64,000 bases of DNA, taken from NCBI RefSeq assembly GCF_000716715.1, contig NZ_JNYJ01000026.1, positions 1-64,000 on the forward strand. Direction: 5' to 3'. The position numbers were made by a program, and so were the translations under genes. The notes beneath the pieces were generated by a model. The model did no database searches, was not told the DNA's origin, and saw nothing but the letters and a program-made list of their open reading frames with translations. This stretch comes from Dactylosporangium aurantiacum. Its GTDB lineage: Bacteria > Actinomycetota > Actinomycetes > Mycobacteriales > Micromonosporaceae. Positions 35,099 to 43,310 of the stretch are shown here, piece after piece (the first letter of the stretch is position 1; every line of letters begins with the position of its first letter).

Positions 35099-36762
35099 GC
35101 CGACGACCGCTGCCGACCCGCCCGATGAGCCTGCGCACGCAGGTCTTCCTGTTCGTGACGCTGGTGGCGGTGAGCGCGGTCGGCGCGACGGCCTGGCTGT
35201 CGGTGCGGCTGACCTCCAGCCAGCTGGACCGGTCGCTGGCCGCCGCGGCCGCACAGGATTGGGCGTTCGTCGACACCATCCGCCTGTACGGCCAGAACCA
35301 CGGCATCTGGGAGGGCATCTCCGAGGTCATCTACGCCCGTTTCCGAACGGATCCGCACCGGCAGCGGATCCGGCTGACGACCGCGGACGACCACGTCATC
35401 GTCGACACGGAGGCGCTCGCCGAACGCACCGCCCGGCCGGTCGCCGCGCGGCCGGTCGAGATCGACCCGCGCCCGTGGCTCGCGCTGCGCTGGACCGACT
35501 ATCCGGACGATACGGCGCGGCAGCGTCGCGTGGTGGATGCCATCGCGCAGTACCGGCGGACCGTCGGGGTCGCCACCTGTCTGACCCGCTCCTGGGGGCC
35601 GGTGATCGTTGAACGCGACGCGGAAGACGTTCCCCGGCTGACGGGGCCGGACAGTCGGGCCGATCCCGCCTGCCACGACGCCGGCGTCACCACCGCAGTC
35701 GAATCGGCGCAGGACACCGCCACGGTGAACGCATGCTCGATCCCCCTGTCCATCACCTCGCGCTGCCTCGACAAGGCGTTCACCACGCGGATCAGCGAGT
35801 TCTCGGCCGTTCCGGTGAAGCTCTACCTGGGTGCGATCGACCTGCCGACGCTGCGGTCGGTGCGGGGACCCGTCACGATCGCCGCCGGCGGGGTGATCGT
35901 CGTGGCGCTGCTCGGCACGGCCGTGATCGCCGCCCGGATCGTCCGTCCGGTGCGGGCGCTGACCACGGCGTCGGCCCGGGTCGCCGACGGCGAGTTCGGT
36001 GCCCGGGTCACGGTCGGGGGCAGCGAGGAACTCATCCGCCTGGCCGCGTCGTTCAACCGGATGGCCGCCTCCCTCGAAGGGGCGGACGAGCGCCAGCGGC
36101 GCCTCGTCGCGGACCTCGCGCATGAACTGCGCACCCCGCTGTCCAATCTCCGCGGGTACATCGAGGCCATCCGCGACGGGGTGTTCGAGCCGACCGACGA
36201 CGTCCTGGCGTCGCTGCACGAGGAGGCGATCCTGCAGCAGCGCCTCGTCGACGACCTGCAAGACCTGGCGCTCGCCGAGTCCGGTGCGCTGGTGTACCAC
36301 CTGGCGGACCTCGACCTCACCGACCTGGTCGAGGTGAGCGCCCGCGCCGGCCAGGCGGCGGCCGAGCAGTCCGGTGTCCGCATCGTGGTCGAACCGGGGC
36401 ATCGGCTGCCGGTCCGGGTCGACGCCGACCGGATCCGGCAGGTGCTCGGCAACCTGCTGAGCAACGCGATCCGGCATACCCCGGCCGGCGGGAGTGTCAC
36501 TGTGCAAGCGGTCGCCGACGGCGACGACGCGGTGGTCACCGTGGCCGACACCGGATGCGGGATCGCCCCGCACGATCTGCCCCACGTGTTCGACCGGCTG
36601 TGGCGGGCCGATGCCGCACGGGGCCGGGACACCGGCGGCAGCGGGCTCGGTCTCGCCATCGCGCGGCGGATCGTCATCGACCAGGGCGGCCGGATCGAGG
36701 CGGCCAGTGAGCTCGGCGCCGGCACGACGATGACCATCACGCTGCCGCTGCGCGGCCACTGA
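35095..36762 (+). CDS. membrane sensor histidine kinase, partner of the OmpR-type regulator
   Basis: This protein has 555 residues. It contains TM helix 1 (QVFLFVTLVAVSAVGATAWL), an extracytoplasmic sensor of about 230 residues with four Cys, TM helix 2 (VTIAAGGVIVVALLGTAVIA), HAMP, HisKA (LVADLAHELRTPLSNLRGYI) and HATPase_c (NLLSNAIRHTP, VADTGCGIAPHDLPHVFDRL, GGSGLGLAIARRIV). All catalytic motifs are intact. The paired Cys suggest disulfides in the sensor. The GTG start overlaps the regulator stop. The signal is unknown. Confidence 0.95.
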   Translation: MSRRPLPTRPMSLRTQVFLFVTLVAVSAVGATAWLSVRLTSSQLDRSLAAAAAQDWAFVDTIRLYGQNHGIWEGISEVIYARFRTDPHRQRIRLTTADDHVIVDTEALAERTARPVAARPVEIDPRPWLALRWTDYPDDTARQRRVVDAIAQYRRTVGVATCLTRSWGPVIVERDAEDVPRLTGPDSRADPACHDAGVTTAVESAQDTATVNACSIPLSITSRCLDKAFTTRISEFSAVPVKLYLGAIDLPTLRSVRGPVTIAAGGVIVVALLGTAVIAARIVRPVRALTTASARVADGEFGARVTVGGSEELIRLAASFNRMAASLEGADERQRRLVADLAHELRTPLSNLRGYIEAIRDGVFEPTDDVLASLHEEAILQQRLVDDLQDLALAESGALVYHLADLDLTDLVEVSARAGQAAAEQSGVRIVVEPGHRLPVRVDADRIRQVLGNLLSNAIRHTPAGGSVTVQAVADGDDAVVTVADTGCGIAPHDLPHVFDRLWRADAARGRDTGGSGLGLAIARRIVIDQGGRIEAASELGAGTTMTITLPLRGH

Positions 36763-36815
36763 CCGCTGGGCGGCCGCACGGCCGGCCGTGCGGTTGTTCG
36801 ACAGAGAAGATCACG

Positions 36816-37130
36816 GTGACGGTCCTCCGGAAGGGCGGGGTGGCCCACGTCGCCGCTGCCGGCGATGTCGACCTGTGCACGGCGCCCGCGTTGCGGGACG
36901 CGTTGCGTCGCGCGGCGACCGCCACGAACGGTCCGGTCGAGGTTGACCTGCGCCAGGTGACGTTCTTCTCGTGCGCCGGCGCGGCCACCTCGCCCGACGG
37001 TGCGCTGGTCAGAGTCCGCGCCGGGCGATCCGGGTGCCGTCGCGGCGCGAGCGAGGGCGCGGGCGTCGCCGCTGTGCAGCCTGGTCAAGGACGCTGGTCA
37101 GGGCTGGTTGAGCGGAAATTCGGCCTGTAG
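36816..37130 (+). pseudogene. truncated STAS-domain (anti-sigma antagonist-like) gene
   Basis: The first 55 residues follow the STAS pattern ([20 protein letters not shown], then VEVDLRQVTFFSCAGA). The phospho-acceptor Ser context of SpoIIAA-like proteins (D-S-x-G) is FFSCAGA here. After that the translation becomes Arg/Gly-rich and loses the fold, so the C-terminal half is lost or frameshifted. GTG 36816 has GAGAAG upstream. The frame end overlaps the convergent kinase gene by 33 bp. Confidence 0.55.
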
Positions 37131-38684
37131 GCAGGTGCCCCGGCCGGTGGCGCTGTCGAGGGTGAGGGTGCCGCCCAAGGCTTCGACGCGGTCGGTCAGT
37201 CCGGTGAGGCCTGTGCCGCGTTTCGGATCTGCGCCGCCGACGCCGTTGTCGCGCACCGTCAGACACAGGCGGCCACGCTGAATCCGTACACCGACGCGGA
37301 CGAGGGTGGCCTGCGCGTACTTGGTGACGTTCGTCAGCGCTTCCGCCACCACGTAGTAGGCCGCGACCTCGACCGGCTCCGGCTGTCGGCCGTCCACCTG
37401 CATGTCAAGCTCCACCGGGACGGCGCAGCGGCGGGCCAGCGTGCGCAGCGCGGGTCGCAGGCCGCCCTCGCTGAGGATCGCCGGATGCACGCCGCGGGAG
37501 AGTTCCCGCACCTCGTCGACCGTGCCGCTCAACTCGGCGGCGACGGCGGCCAGCTCCTGGCGAAGCTGCGTCAGCTCCGACGGCACGTTCGCCTCGACCC
37601 GGCGGATTTCCAAGCCCAGCGAGATGAGTCGCTGCTGGACGCCATCGTGCAGGTCGCGTTCAAGCTGTCGGCGGGTCTGGTCGGCGACGAGTACGAGCCG
37701 CGCCCTCGATGCGACGAGACCGGCAACCTGCATGAGCGTGAGCGACTGGCGGATGATCAGCAGCGCGACGACCGCCGTCGCCATCAGGATCTCGACGTTG
37801 TCCAGCGGGGTGCCCCGGACGCGCTGCACGATGAACAACACGCCCATACCGGCCACCGGCACGTACGGCAGGAGCAGATGGCCCCAACGGGCGTGCGGGC
37901 GCGCCGCCTCCTGGGTCGGCGTCAGCGCGGCGACCGCGACCAGCGCGAGCCCGGCGACGTATCCGACAGTGGCCAGCGGCGGTATGCTCCGCGCGCCCCC
38001 GGACACCACGTACGCGAACACGCTGTCCGAGGCCGAAACGCAGAACAGCCCGGCTCCGAGGATGATCAGCTGCATCTGGTTCGCCGCCGACGAGCCTGTG
38101 GCGATGAGCAGGATGACGATGACGGTCAGCAGCAGATCGATGACCGGGTAGGCGATCGCGACGGTGTAGGCGAGCGGGGTGGCCGCACGGGCCCGCACCA
38201 CCGATCTGAGCGTGGTGGCCCAGGTGAGCACGAACACCGCACCCACGACGATGAGCCCGTCGAGGCCCATCACCAGCAGCCTCGCGGGGCGTCGCAGTGC
38301 GCCCTGCCCGGGCCGGTCGGTGGCAAGGGCGATGATCGCCGCGATCGCGAACACCGGCAGGATCAGGTATCCGGCGTCCGCGAGCGACGGCGACGGCGGC
38401 CCGACGTCGCGGGCCAGTTCGTATCTGGACCAGAAGAGCTGCCCGACCATCCAGGCACACGTCGCGGCGCCCATCCACAGCCGCCACCACCGCTGCGCGC
38501 CGGAATGCTGGGCGGCGGTCATCCAGCAGGCAAGGGTTGCGGCGAGTGCGGCGAAGGACTGTCCGGCGTCGTAAGCGAACAGCGACCACCATGGGCTCAG
38601 CAGTCCCGAACTGCCCAGACCGGCGACGGCGGCCACCGACGCCGCAGCGGCTGCGAGCAGGGATGACAGGGGTCTGCCCGGCAA
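37098..38684 (-). CDS. orphan NarL-type sensor histidine kinase with a large membrane domain
   Basis: This protein has about 528 residues. Around nine membrane helices fill the first 300 residues. HisKA_3 (RRQLERDLHDGVQQRLISLG) and HATPase_c (NVTKYAQATLVRVGV, DNGVGGADPKRGTGLTGLTD) follow. The catalytic half is clearly related to the kinase at 2082-4007. No NarL/FixJ regulator is adjacent. The TTG at 38684 is chosen for an AGGA eight bases upstream and the hydrophobic start that follows; the frame is open 114 codons further but that part is not conserved-looking. Confidence 0.85.
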   Translation of the reverse strand: MPGRPLSSLLAAAAASVAAVAGLGSSGLLSPWWSLFAYDAGQSFAALAATLACWMTAAQHSGAQRWWRLWMGAATCAWMVGQLFWSRYELARDVGPPSPSLADAGYLILPVFAIAAIIALATDRPGQGALRRPARLLVMGLDGLIVVGAVFVLTWATTLRSVVRARAATPLAYTVAIAYPVIDLLLTVIVILLIATGSSAANQMQLIILGAGLFCVSASDSVFAYVVSGGARSIPPLATVGYVAGLALVAVAALTPTQEAARPHARWGHLLLPYVPVAGMGVLFIVQRVRGTPLDNVEILMATAVVALLIIRQSLTLMQVAGLVASRARLVLVADQTRRQLERDLHDGVQQRLISLGLEIRRVEANVPSELTQLRQELAAVAAELSGTVDEVRELSRGVHPAILSEGGLRPALRTLARRCAVPVELDMQVDGRQPEPVEVAAYYVVAEALTNVTKYAQATLVRVGVRIQRGRLCLTVRDNGVGGADPKRGTGLTGLTDRVEALGGTLTLDSATGRGTCLQAEFPLNQP

Positions 38685-38993
38685 CTGGGCCGATCCTGAC
38701 CGAAGATGATCAGAACCACACGCAGGCAACGCTACCGCACCCTCGAGGGTGACCGCCTCGCCCCGCCCGCGCCGCGGTTGGAGCCGCTCGGGCTGATCGA
38801 CAGGCTGCTGCCGGACGCCGTGACGGCAAGGGTCCGCGCCTGGGAGCGGCATGTCGTCGAGGTGCAGAACGGACTGCCGCCCGGCACATTGCCATGGCCC
38901 GGCATGACCCGGCCAGCTGTGGCCTCGCCGTTCGGGACGCGACCGCCGCCGCCGACCTTCTCGGACACTCGCGTGCCTGAGAGCCGGGACGGC
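38685..38993. other. about 310 bp without a recognisable gene
   Basis: This holds the probable upstream region of the kinase. A plus-strand frame from 38706 has a protein-like middle (LEPLGLIDRLLPDAVTARVR) but no ribosome site and no recognised family. I do not call it. Confidence 0.4.
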
Positions 38994-39031
38994 GCCGGGT
39001 GGCGGCACCCGGACCGGTGCCGCCACCCGGC
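38994..39031 (-). terminator. strong hairpin terminator
   Basis: GCCGGGTGGCGGCACC (38994-39009) and its exact complement (39016-39031) form a 16-bp stem with a 6-base loop, six bases past the stop of the secreted-protein gene on the minus strand. Confidence 0.8.
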
Positions 39032-39036
39032 AGGGA

Positions 39037-40341
39037 TCAGCCGATGACCCGGATCGTGTCGCAACCGTAGAAACTGACGGGACCGTTCGCGCTGTTCATC
39101 CGGCCGAACACGCAGCCCGACGTGTCCGTCGGAGTCAACGCGTCCGCGCGGGGACTGAAGTGCAGCAGCGCGTCCTGGTCACCGTCGCGGCTGCGCTCGT
39201 CGAGTTCGAGCGCGTCCTCGCGGTGGACCTGCCCGTGGGTCTCCGGTGTGCCGCCGCCGAGCAGGAGCCCGTCAGGCGAGCCGAACCGGACCGACCCGGC
39301 GACGATCGTCGTCGCGTCGATCGCGACGGGGTTGCCGTACTCCCCCGCGCGGGTCGTGAGCACCGCCACCGGTAGCGTGCTGCCGTTGCGGTTGACCGGG
39401 TTCTGCGCGCTGCCCGGCTGCACGTTGATCGTCACCGGCACCGCGCAGTCCACCGACAGCCGCGCGGTGCGGATGTCGTTCGCGGCGTTGCCGTCGACCA
39501 CCGACGGCAGCTTCGGTGCCACGGTCGTGCCGAAGTCGATCTGGTGGGTGCCCGGCTGCGTACAGGTCGCCGTGTAGGTGCGCAGCAGCCGCTGCGGTGC
39601 ACCGACCGGCAGGCTCACCGTGGTGGTGTCGGGCGCCGCCGGCGTGACCGTGACACCGGCTCCGGCGGTGACGGTCCGGGTCACCCGCGCGTCGGTGGGG
39701 CCGTCGGCTCCGGCGTTGCCGACGGTGCTTGCGACGGTGATGGTGACCGGCCTGCCGAGGACCGCGAACAGCGGCCCCGAGGGCTCGACCGCGTCCACCG
39801 ACAGGTCGCTTTCCCGGCAGTCGGGGTCGGCCGGGTTGGCCACGCAGAAGCCGTGGATCGGCGTGGCGAGGTCGACCGTGACGACGTCCTGGCCGAGGCC
39901 GACGTCGGCGATGACCATCTTGGACAGGGCGGGTGAGAACGGCACGATGAAGCTGCCCGAGGCGCTCGCCGCGATCCGCAGCTGCCCTCCCCCGCCGGCA
40001 CCCATCTGCCACAGCGGGCTCCACGCGTTGAGCCGGTCGACGACCGCGTCATCGACGTCGGACAGCGTGAGCCGCAGGATCGGCGGGTCACCGGCGTGCG
40101 TGTGGGCCCGTTGCGCGCTCACCGTGGTCGACTCGACCGTCGCCCGGGTGCGGCCGTCGAAGTGGACCCGCGCGACGATCGCCTTCGCCGGGTCGTCATC
40201 GTCGAACGCTGGGATCGGGATCGTGTGCGGGTCGGTCGGGTCGGTCGGGTCGGCCGACCCGGCCTGCGGCAGCATCGCGGCCGCCAGCGCCAGCGCCGCC
40301 GTGGTCAGCACGGCCGCACCCAGGATTCGTCGGTGTGGCAT
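39037..40341 (-). CDS. secreted protein of unknown function with cohesin/dockerin-like tail
   Basis: This protein has 434 residues. It has an N-terminal signal peptide (PHRRILGAAVLTTAALALAA), a likely cleavage site near GSA-DPT, then beta-rich repeats with CARDB-like character (VTITVASTVGNAGADGPTDA, TYTATCTQPGTHQIDFGTTV). The C-terminal 110 residues (VTINVQPGSAQNPVNRNGST onward, with DGDQDALLHF) resemble a small secreted domain found at the end of many actinobacterial exoproteins. The ATG follows TGAGGAGAAC. It begins 11 bp after the metallopeptidase gene, so the two are an operon. Confidence 0.75.
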   Translation of the reverse strand: MPHRRILGAAVLTTAALALAAAMLPQAGSADPTDPTDPHTIPIPAFDDDDPAKAIVARVHFDGRTRATVESTTVSAQRAHTHAGDPPILRLTLSDVDDAVVDRLNAWSPLWQMGAGGGGQLRIAASASGSFIVPFSPALSKMVIADVGLGQDVVTVDLATPIHGFCVANPADPDCRESDLSVDAVEPSGPLFAVLGRPVTITVASTVGNAGADGPTDARVTRTVTAGAGVTVTPAAPDTTTVSLPVGAPQRLLRTYTATCTQPGTHQIDFGTTVAPKLPSVVDGNAANDIRTARLSVDCAVPVTINVQPGSAQNPVNRNGSTLPVAVLTTRAGEYGNPVAIDATTIVAGSVRFGSPDGLLLGGGTPETHGQVHREDALELDERSRDGDQDALLHFSPRADALTPTDTSGCVFGRMNSANGPVSFYGCDTIRVIG

Positions 40342-40352
40342 CGCAGTTCTCC

Positions 40353-41972
40353 TCAGCATTTCGCGCTCGCGCAGTCACCGAAGATGAGGTTGAATCGCCG
40401 GACGTCGGCGGCGCTCGCCGGCCCGTTGTCGTGCATGAGGTCGTCGTTGGCCATGCCCGGGGTGACGTTGCCGGGCTCCGAGGTGGACCAGTCCGGGTCG
40501 AACCACCAGTCCACGGGGTCCTCCCATTCCCGGCACGGCACGAGCGGGCCCCGGCCCAGGTTGGGACGGTCGGCAGCGCACCCGTCGTCGCCGTCGATCT
40601 CCTCGTACACGTTGGGTGCCACGTCCTGCTGGAAGTAGCCGCCGTAGCCCAGTTCGCAGCAGTACTCGTCGGCGAGCCCGAACGGCTGGTGCCCGGTCTC
40701 GTGCGTGGGCACCTGCAGGGCGTCGCTACGGACGTTGGTGTCGACGACGGCGGAGAAGATGCGATCGCCACGCAGCGCGCAGTCGCGCTGGTCTTTGCGG
40801 TGCAGGATGGCACCGGCGTCGGCGAACGCATACGCGTCATCCCAGCCGTCCGGCAGGTCGTGCCCGCAGTCCTTGTCGTCGTCGTAGTCGTCGGCCCGTG
40901 CCTGCACCGTTGACGGCAGCACCCAGAAGTTGAACTTGTCCTGCGCCGTCAAGAACTGGTCGAAGCCGTAGTACGAGGTGTTGATGACGGTGGCCACGTC
41001 TGCCAGGAACCGGTCGTACTGCCCGGTGGGGTAGGTGTCCCGGTCCGACACGAAGACGATGTCGATGCGGCTGGACCGTGGTCCGGTGTACAGCACGGGG
41101 ACGGCCGAGCCGATCGGTGCCGGTGGGTAGATGGCGACCTTGTGCCATCCGGAGAAGATCGTCGTGCCGCCTTTGCGGAGCCGGCAGCCGTACGCGAAGT
41201 CCCGCGGACCGCCGTTCAGGTCGAATGTTCTGGTCAGGGACCCGACACCGGACACCTTCGCCTCGCGGCCCGCGGCGTAGATCTCCACCGAATCGCCGAC
41301 CACGGTCGGTCTGAGCGCGCCGTCGAGCGCGGTCGCGACGATCGTCACCGGCTCTCCGGGCTTCGGCCACAGCGGGGAGTGCGTGCAACGGATGCGCAGG
41401 TTCGGCGCGCTCGGCGGCTCAGTGACGTCGACGCTGAAGGTGACCTCGGCGCGGTCATCGTCGTTGCCGGCGGTGACGATGCTCCACCCGCAGGTGAAGT
41501 CGCCGTGGTCGACGGTCGACCCGGTGCAGGGTGCCGCGGAGACCCAGCCGTCGATGGACCGCGAGCCGCCTGGCGACGCGTCGAACTGGTCGTCACCGAA
41601 GCAGAACGCGCCGTCCTCGTCCCACACCTCGATCCGGATCGGGATGCGGGCGACCCCGCTGGACGTGTCCAGCGATGCGACGTCGATGCCGTCGGAGAAC
41701 TCCCAGTCCGGGCTGATGTCCGGGTTGCCTTCCCGCGCGTCCTGGTCCGGCGAGTCCTCGTTGTTGTGTTCGTGGCCGTTGATCCAGACCTTCACGTACC
41801 AGTCGATGCTGCCGCAGGCGCCCTCCTCTTCCGAGTTCAGTGCGCGGATGCGTTCGATGGTGACCCGTGCGGTCACGTTCGGGTCGGCGTGTGCGGGTGG
41901 GCTGAGGACGGCGATCGTCCCGGCCCCCACGGCGACAGCCGTCAGGACCGCGACGAGGCGTGGTCGTGTCAC
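40353..41972 (-). CDS. secreted M64-like zinc metallopeptidase
   Basis: This protein has 539 residues. The GTG start has GGGAGGAA upstream and leads a signal peptide (LVAVLTAVAVGAGTIAVLSP, AHA cleavage). The zinc site THETGHQPFGLADEYC (about 423-438) matches the H-E-x-x-H plus GLxDEY pattern of M64 (IgA-protease-like) peptidases, with an unusual Q-P after the second His. SRIDIVFVSDRDT, earlier in the protein, fits the M64 core start. About 250 residues of beta-rich, Cys-containing sequence precede the catalytic domain and may bind substrate. It is co-transcribed with the downstream secreted protein. Confidence 0.8.
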   Translation of the reverse strand: MTRPRLVAVLTAVAVGAGTIAVLSPPAHADPNVTARVTIERIRALNSEEEGACGSIDWYVKVWINGHEHNNEDSPDQDAREGNPDISPDWEFSDGIDVASLDTSSGVARIPIRIEVWDEDGAFCFGDDQFDASPGGSRSIDGWVSAAPCTGSTVDHGDFTCGWSIVTAGNDDDRAEVTFSVDVTEPPSAPNLRIRCTHSPLWPKPGEPVTIVATALDGALRPTVVGDSVEIYAAGREAKVSGVGSLTRTFDLNGGPRDFAYGCRLRKGGTTIFSGWHKVAIYPPAPIGSAVPVLYTGPRSSRIDIVFVSDRDTYPTGQYDRFLADVATVINTSYYGFDQFLTAQDKFNFWVLPSTVQARADDYDDDKDCGHDLPDGWDDAYAFADAGAILHRKDQRDCALRGDRIFSAVVDTNVRSDALQVPTHETGHQPFGLADEYCCELGYGGYFQQDVAPNVYEEIDGDDGCAADRPNLGRGPLVPCREWEDPVDWWFDPDWSTSEPGNVTPGMANDDLMHDNGPASAADVRRFNLIFGDCASAKC

Positions 41973-42447
41973 TGCTTCCTCCCTGTGGCGAGTGATGACC
42001 ATGCGGCTGGCGGTACTCGGTCCGGGTGAAGGTCGTGCGGAGGCGCGGCGCGACACGGATTCGCCGTTGCGTCATGTGCGGGCGAAGCCGGCGATGGGCA
42101 TGCTGAAGGCGCCTCCGCCAAGGCCACTGGCGCGGTTACGTCATGGGTGCGACAGCTATGGAACGCTGGACGAACGGGGCCGCGGACCGCCGGCGCCACT
42201 CAGCGTAAACGACGTACCACGAGGGCAGTACTCACCGATCGAGTGATGCCGCGACGTCGATCGGCCCGCGTACCGCCGCGTCAAGGACACGAGGTGAGCC
42301 TCAGGTCGCGGCACGCGACGCGGTCTCGGCGTTGACAGCCTGCGCATATTCGCTCGGCGACGCGCCGTACAGCGGGATGCTGGTGGCGACGCTGACGTCG
42401 CACAGGAACGAGGCGGGCTGCTCACCGGCGGTGAACCGCCGAGCCGG
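41973..42447. other. about 475 bp with no assigned gene
   Basis: On the minus strand at 42435-42297 there is a protein-like tail (RRFTAGEQPASFLCDVSVAT, then SEYAQAVNAETASRA) ending in a stop, with no start or upstream partner. It may be the end of a lost gene. Nothing else is recognised. Confidence 0.4.
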
Positions 42448-42483
42448 ACGGCGCGGGGAGCCCGGTCGGACTCCCCGCGCCGT
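42448..42483 (-). terminator. strong hairpin terminator
   Basis: ACGGCGCGGGGAG (42448-42460) pairs exactly with 42471-42483 around a 10-base loop, 22 bp past the stop of the lipoprotein gene. Confidence 0.8.
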
Positions 42484-42504
42484 GAGCCGTGGCGGTGACC
42501 CGCG

Positions 42505-43008
42505 TCAGGAGCAGAGGGCTTCGAGGTCGGCGCCGGCCGCGGCGAGGTCCTTCTCCACCATGGAGACGTCGTTCACCGTCTTGATCTTCGCGAGGTACTC
42601 GTCGCTGCTGATCGTGGCGATGCCGCTGGCCGCCTTGTCGAGGGCGGCCTGCATGGCGGGGTCGGAGGCCCCCGCCTTCAGGTCGCGCAGCTGCTTGGCC
42701 CAGGTGTCGGTCTGGGTCTTGATAGCCGCCTTCGCCTGCGCCTCGTTGGCGCTGTTGTTCTGCTGCCGTGCCACGATCATGAGACCGATCTGCCGACCGA
42801 GCTCAGTCGCGTTCTCCCGGGTGACGATCTTCTCGGCGTTGGCGCACACGGCCTTGGCGTCCGCACTCGCGTCGACCGAAGGGCTCGCAGTCGCCGACCC
42901 GGAGGCACTCGTCGACGGGGTCGCGCTGGTGGACGAGTCGTCGCTCGCACACGCGGTGGACGTGCTCACGAGAGCGGCGAGCAGCGCCGCGGTCAGCAAC
43001 CGTCGCAT
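42505..43008 (-). CDS. small secreted lipoprotein
   Basis: This protein has 167 residues. The signal sequence ends in the lipobox STAC (LLAALVSTSTACASDD), followed by a Ser/Thr-rich linker of about 25 residues and a helical domain with two Cys (AVCANAEKI near the start, LEALCS at the end) that could form a disulfide. The pattern is a typical actinobacterial surface lipoprotein of unknown role. It is divergent from the subtilase gene. Confidence 0.75.
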   Translation of the reverse strand: MRRLLTAALLAALVSTSTACASDDSSTSATPSTSASGSATASPSVDASADAKAVCANAEKIVTRENATELGRQIGLMIVARQQNNSANEAQAKAAIKTQTDTWAKQLRDLKAGASDPAMQAALDKAASGIATISSDEYLAKIKTVNDVSMVEKDLAAAGADLEALCS

Positions 43009-43310
43009 GTCGGATCAACTCCTTGATGGGGGTTTCGTTTCGGGCGATCGGTCAGCACGTTTCCCGCATTTCCTCGATCACAAACCCGGGTGACGCCTCC
43101 TCGGCGTGTACCTCACGGCCCGAACACACCACGCGTTGAAGAAGCGGATCGCGGCCGTCCCGCGTTACACAATTCCCGCTCATTGTTTTCAAATGTGCCG
43201 ATTTGATTTCGACGACGACCTCGCGGCATGAACAGTATGGACAGCGATCCCCTCCTTGGTCATGATGCCGACGTGCCCCAACCGGGCAACGCACCGCTGA
43301 GGAGAACCAC
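43009..43310. other. divergent control region of lipoprotein and subtilase
   Basis: This 302-bp region includes a relatively AT-rich patch around 43165-43215 (for example CATTGTTTTCAAATGTGCCG), likely to hold promoters. No clear -35/-10 pair or long palindrome was found. Confidence 0.4.

Noticed and set aside
34705..36759. 684-residue minus-strand ORF over the two-component system
   Set aside because: Shadow of the regulator and kinase genes, which have complete motifs on the plus strand.
38706..39047. Plus-strand 113-residue ORF between kinase and secreted gene
   Set aside because: No ribosome site, and its 3' end lies in the terminator hairpin of the opposite gene.
42297..42435. Minus-strand tail RRFTAGEQPASFLCDVSVAT
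   Set aside because: Looks like the end of a real protein, but no start, no family I can name, and only about 46 codons.
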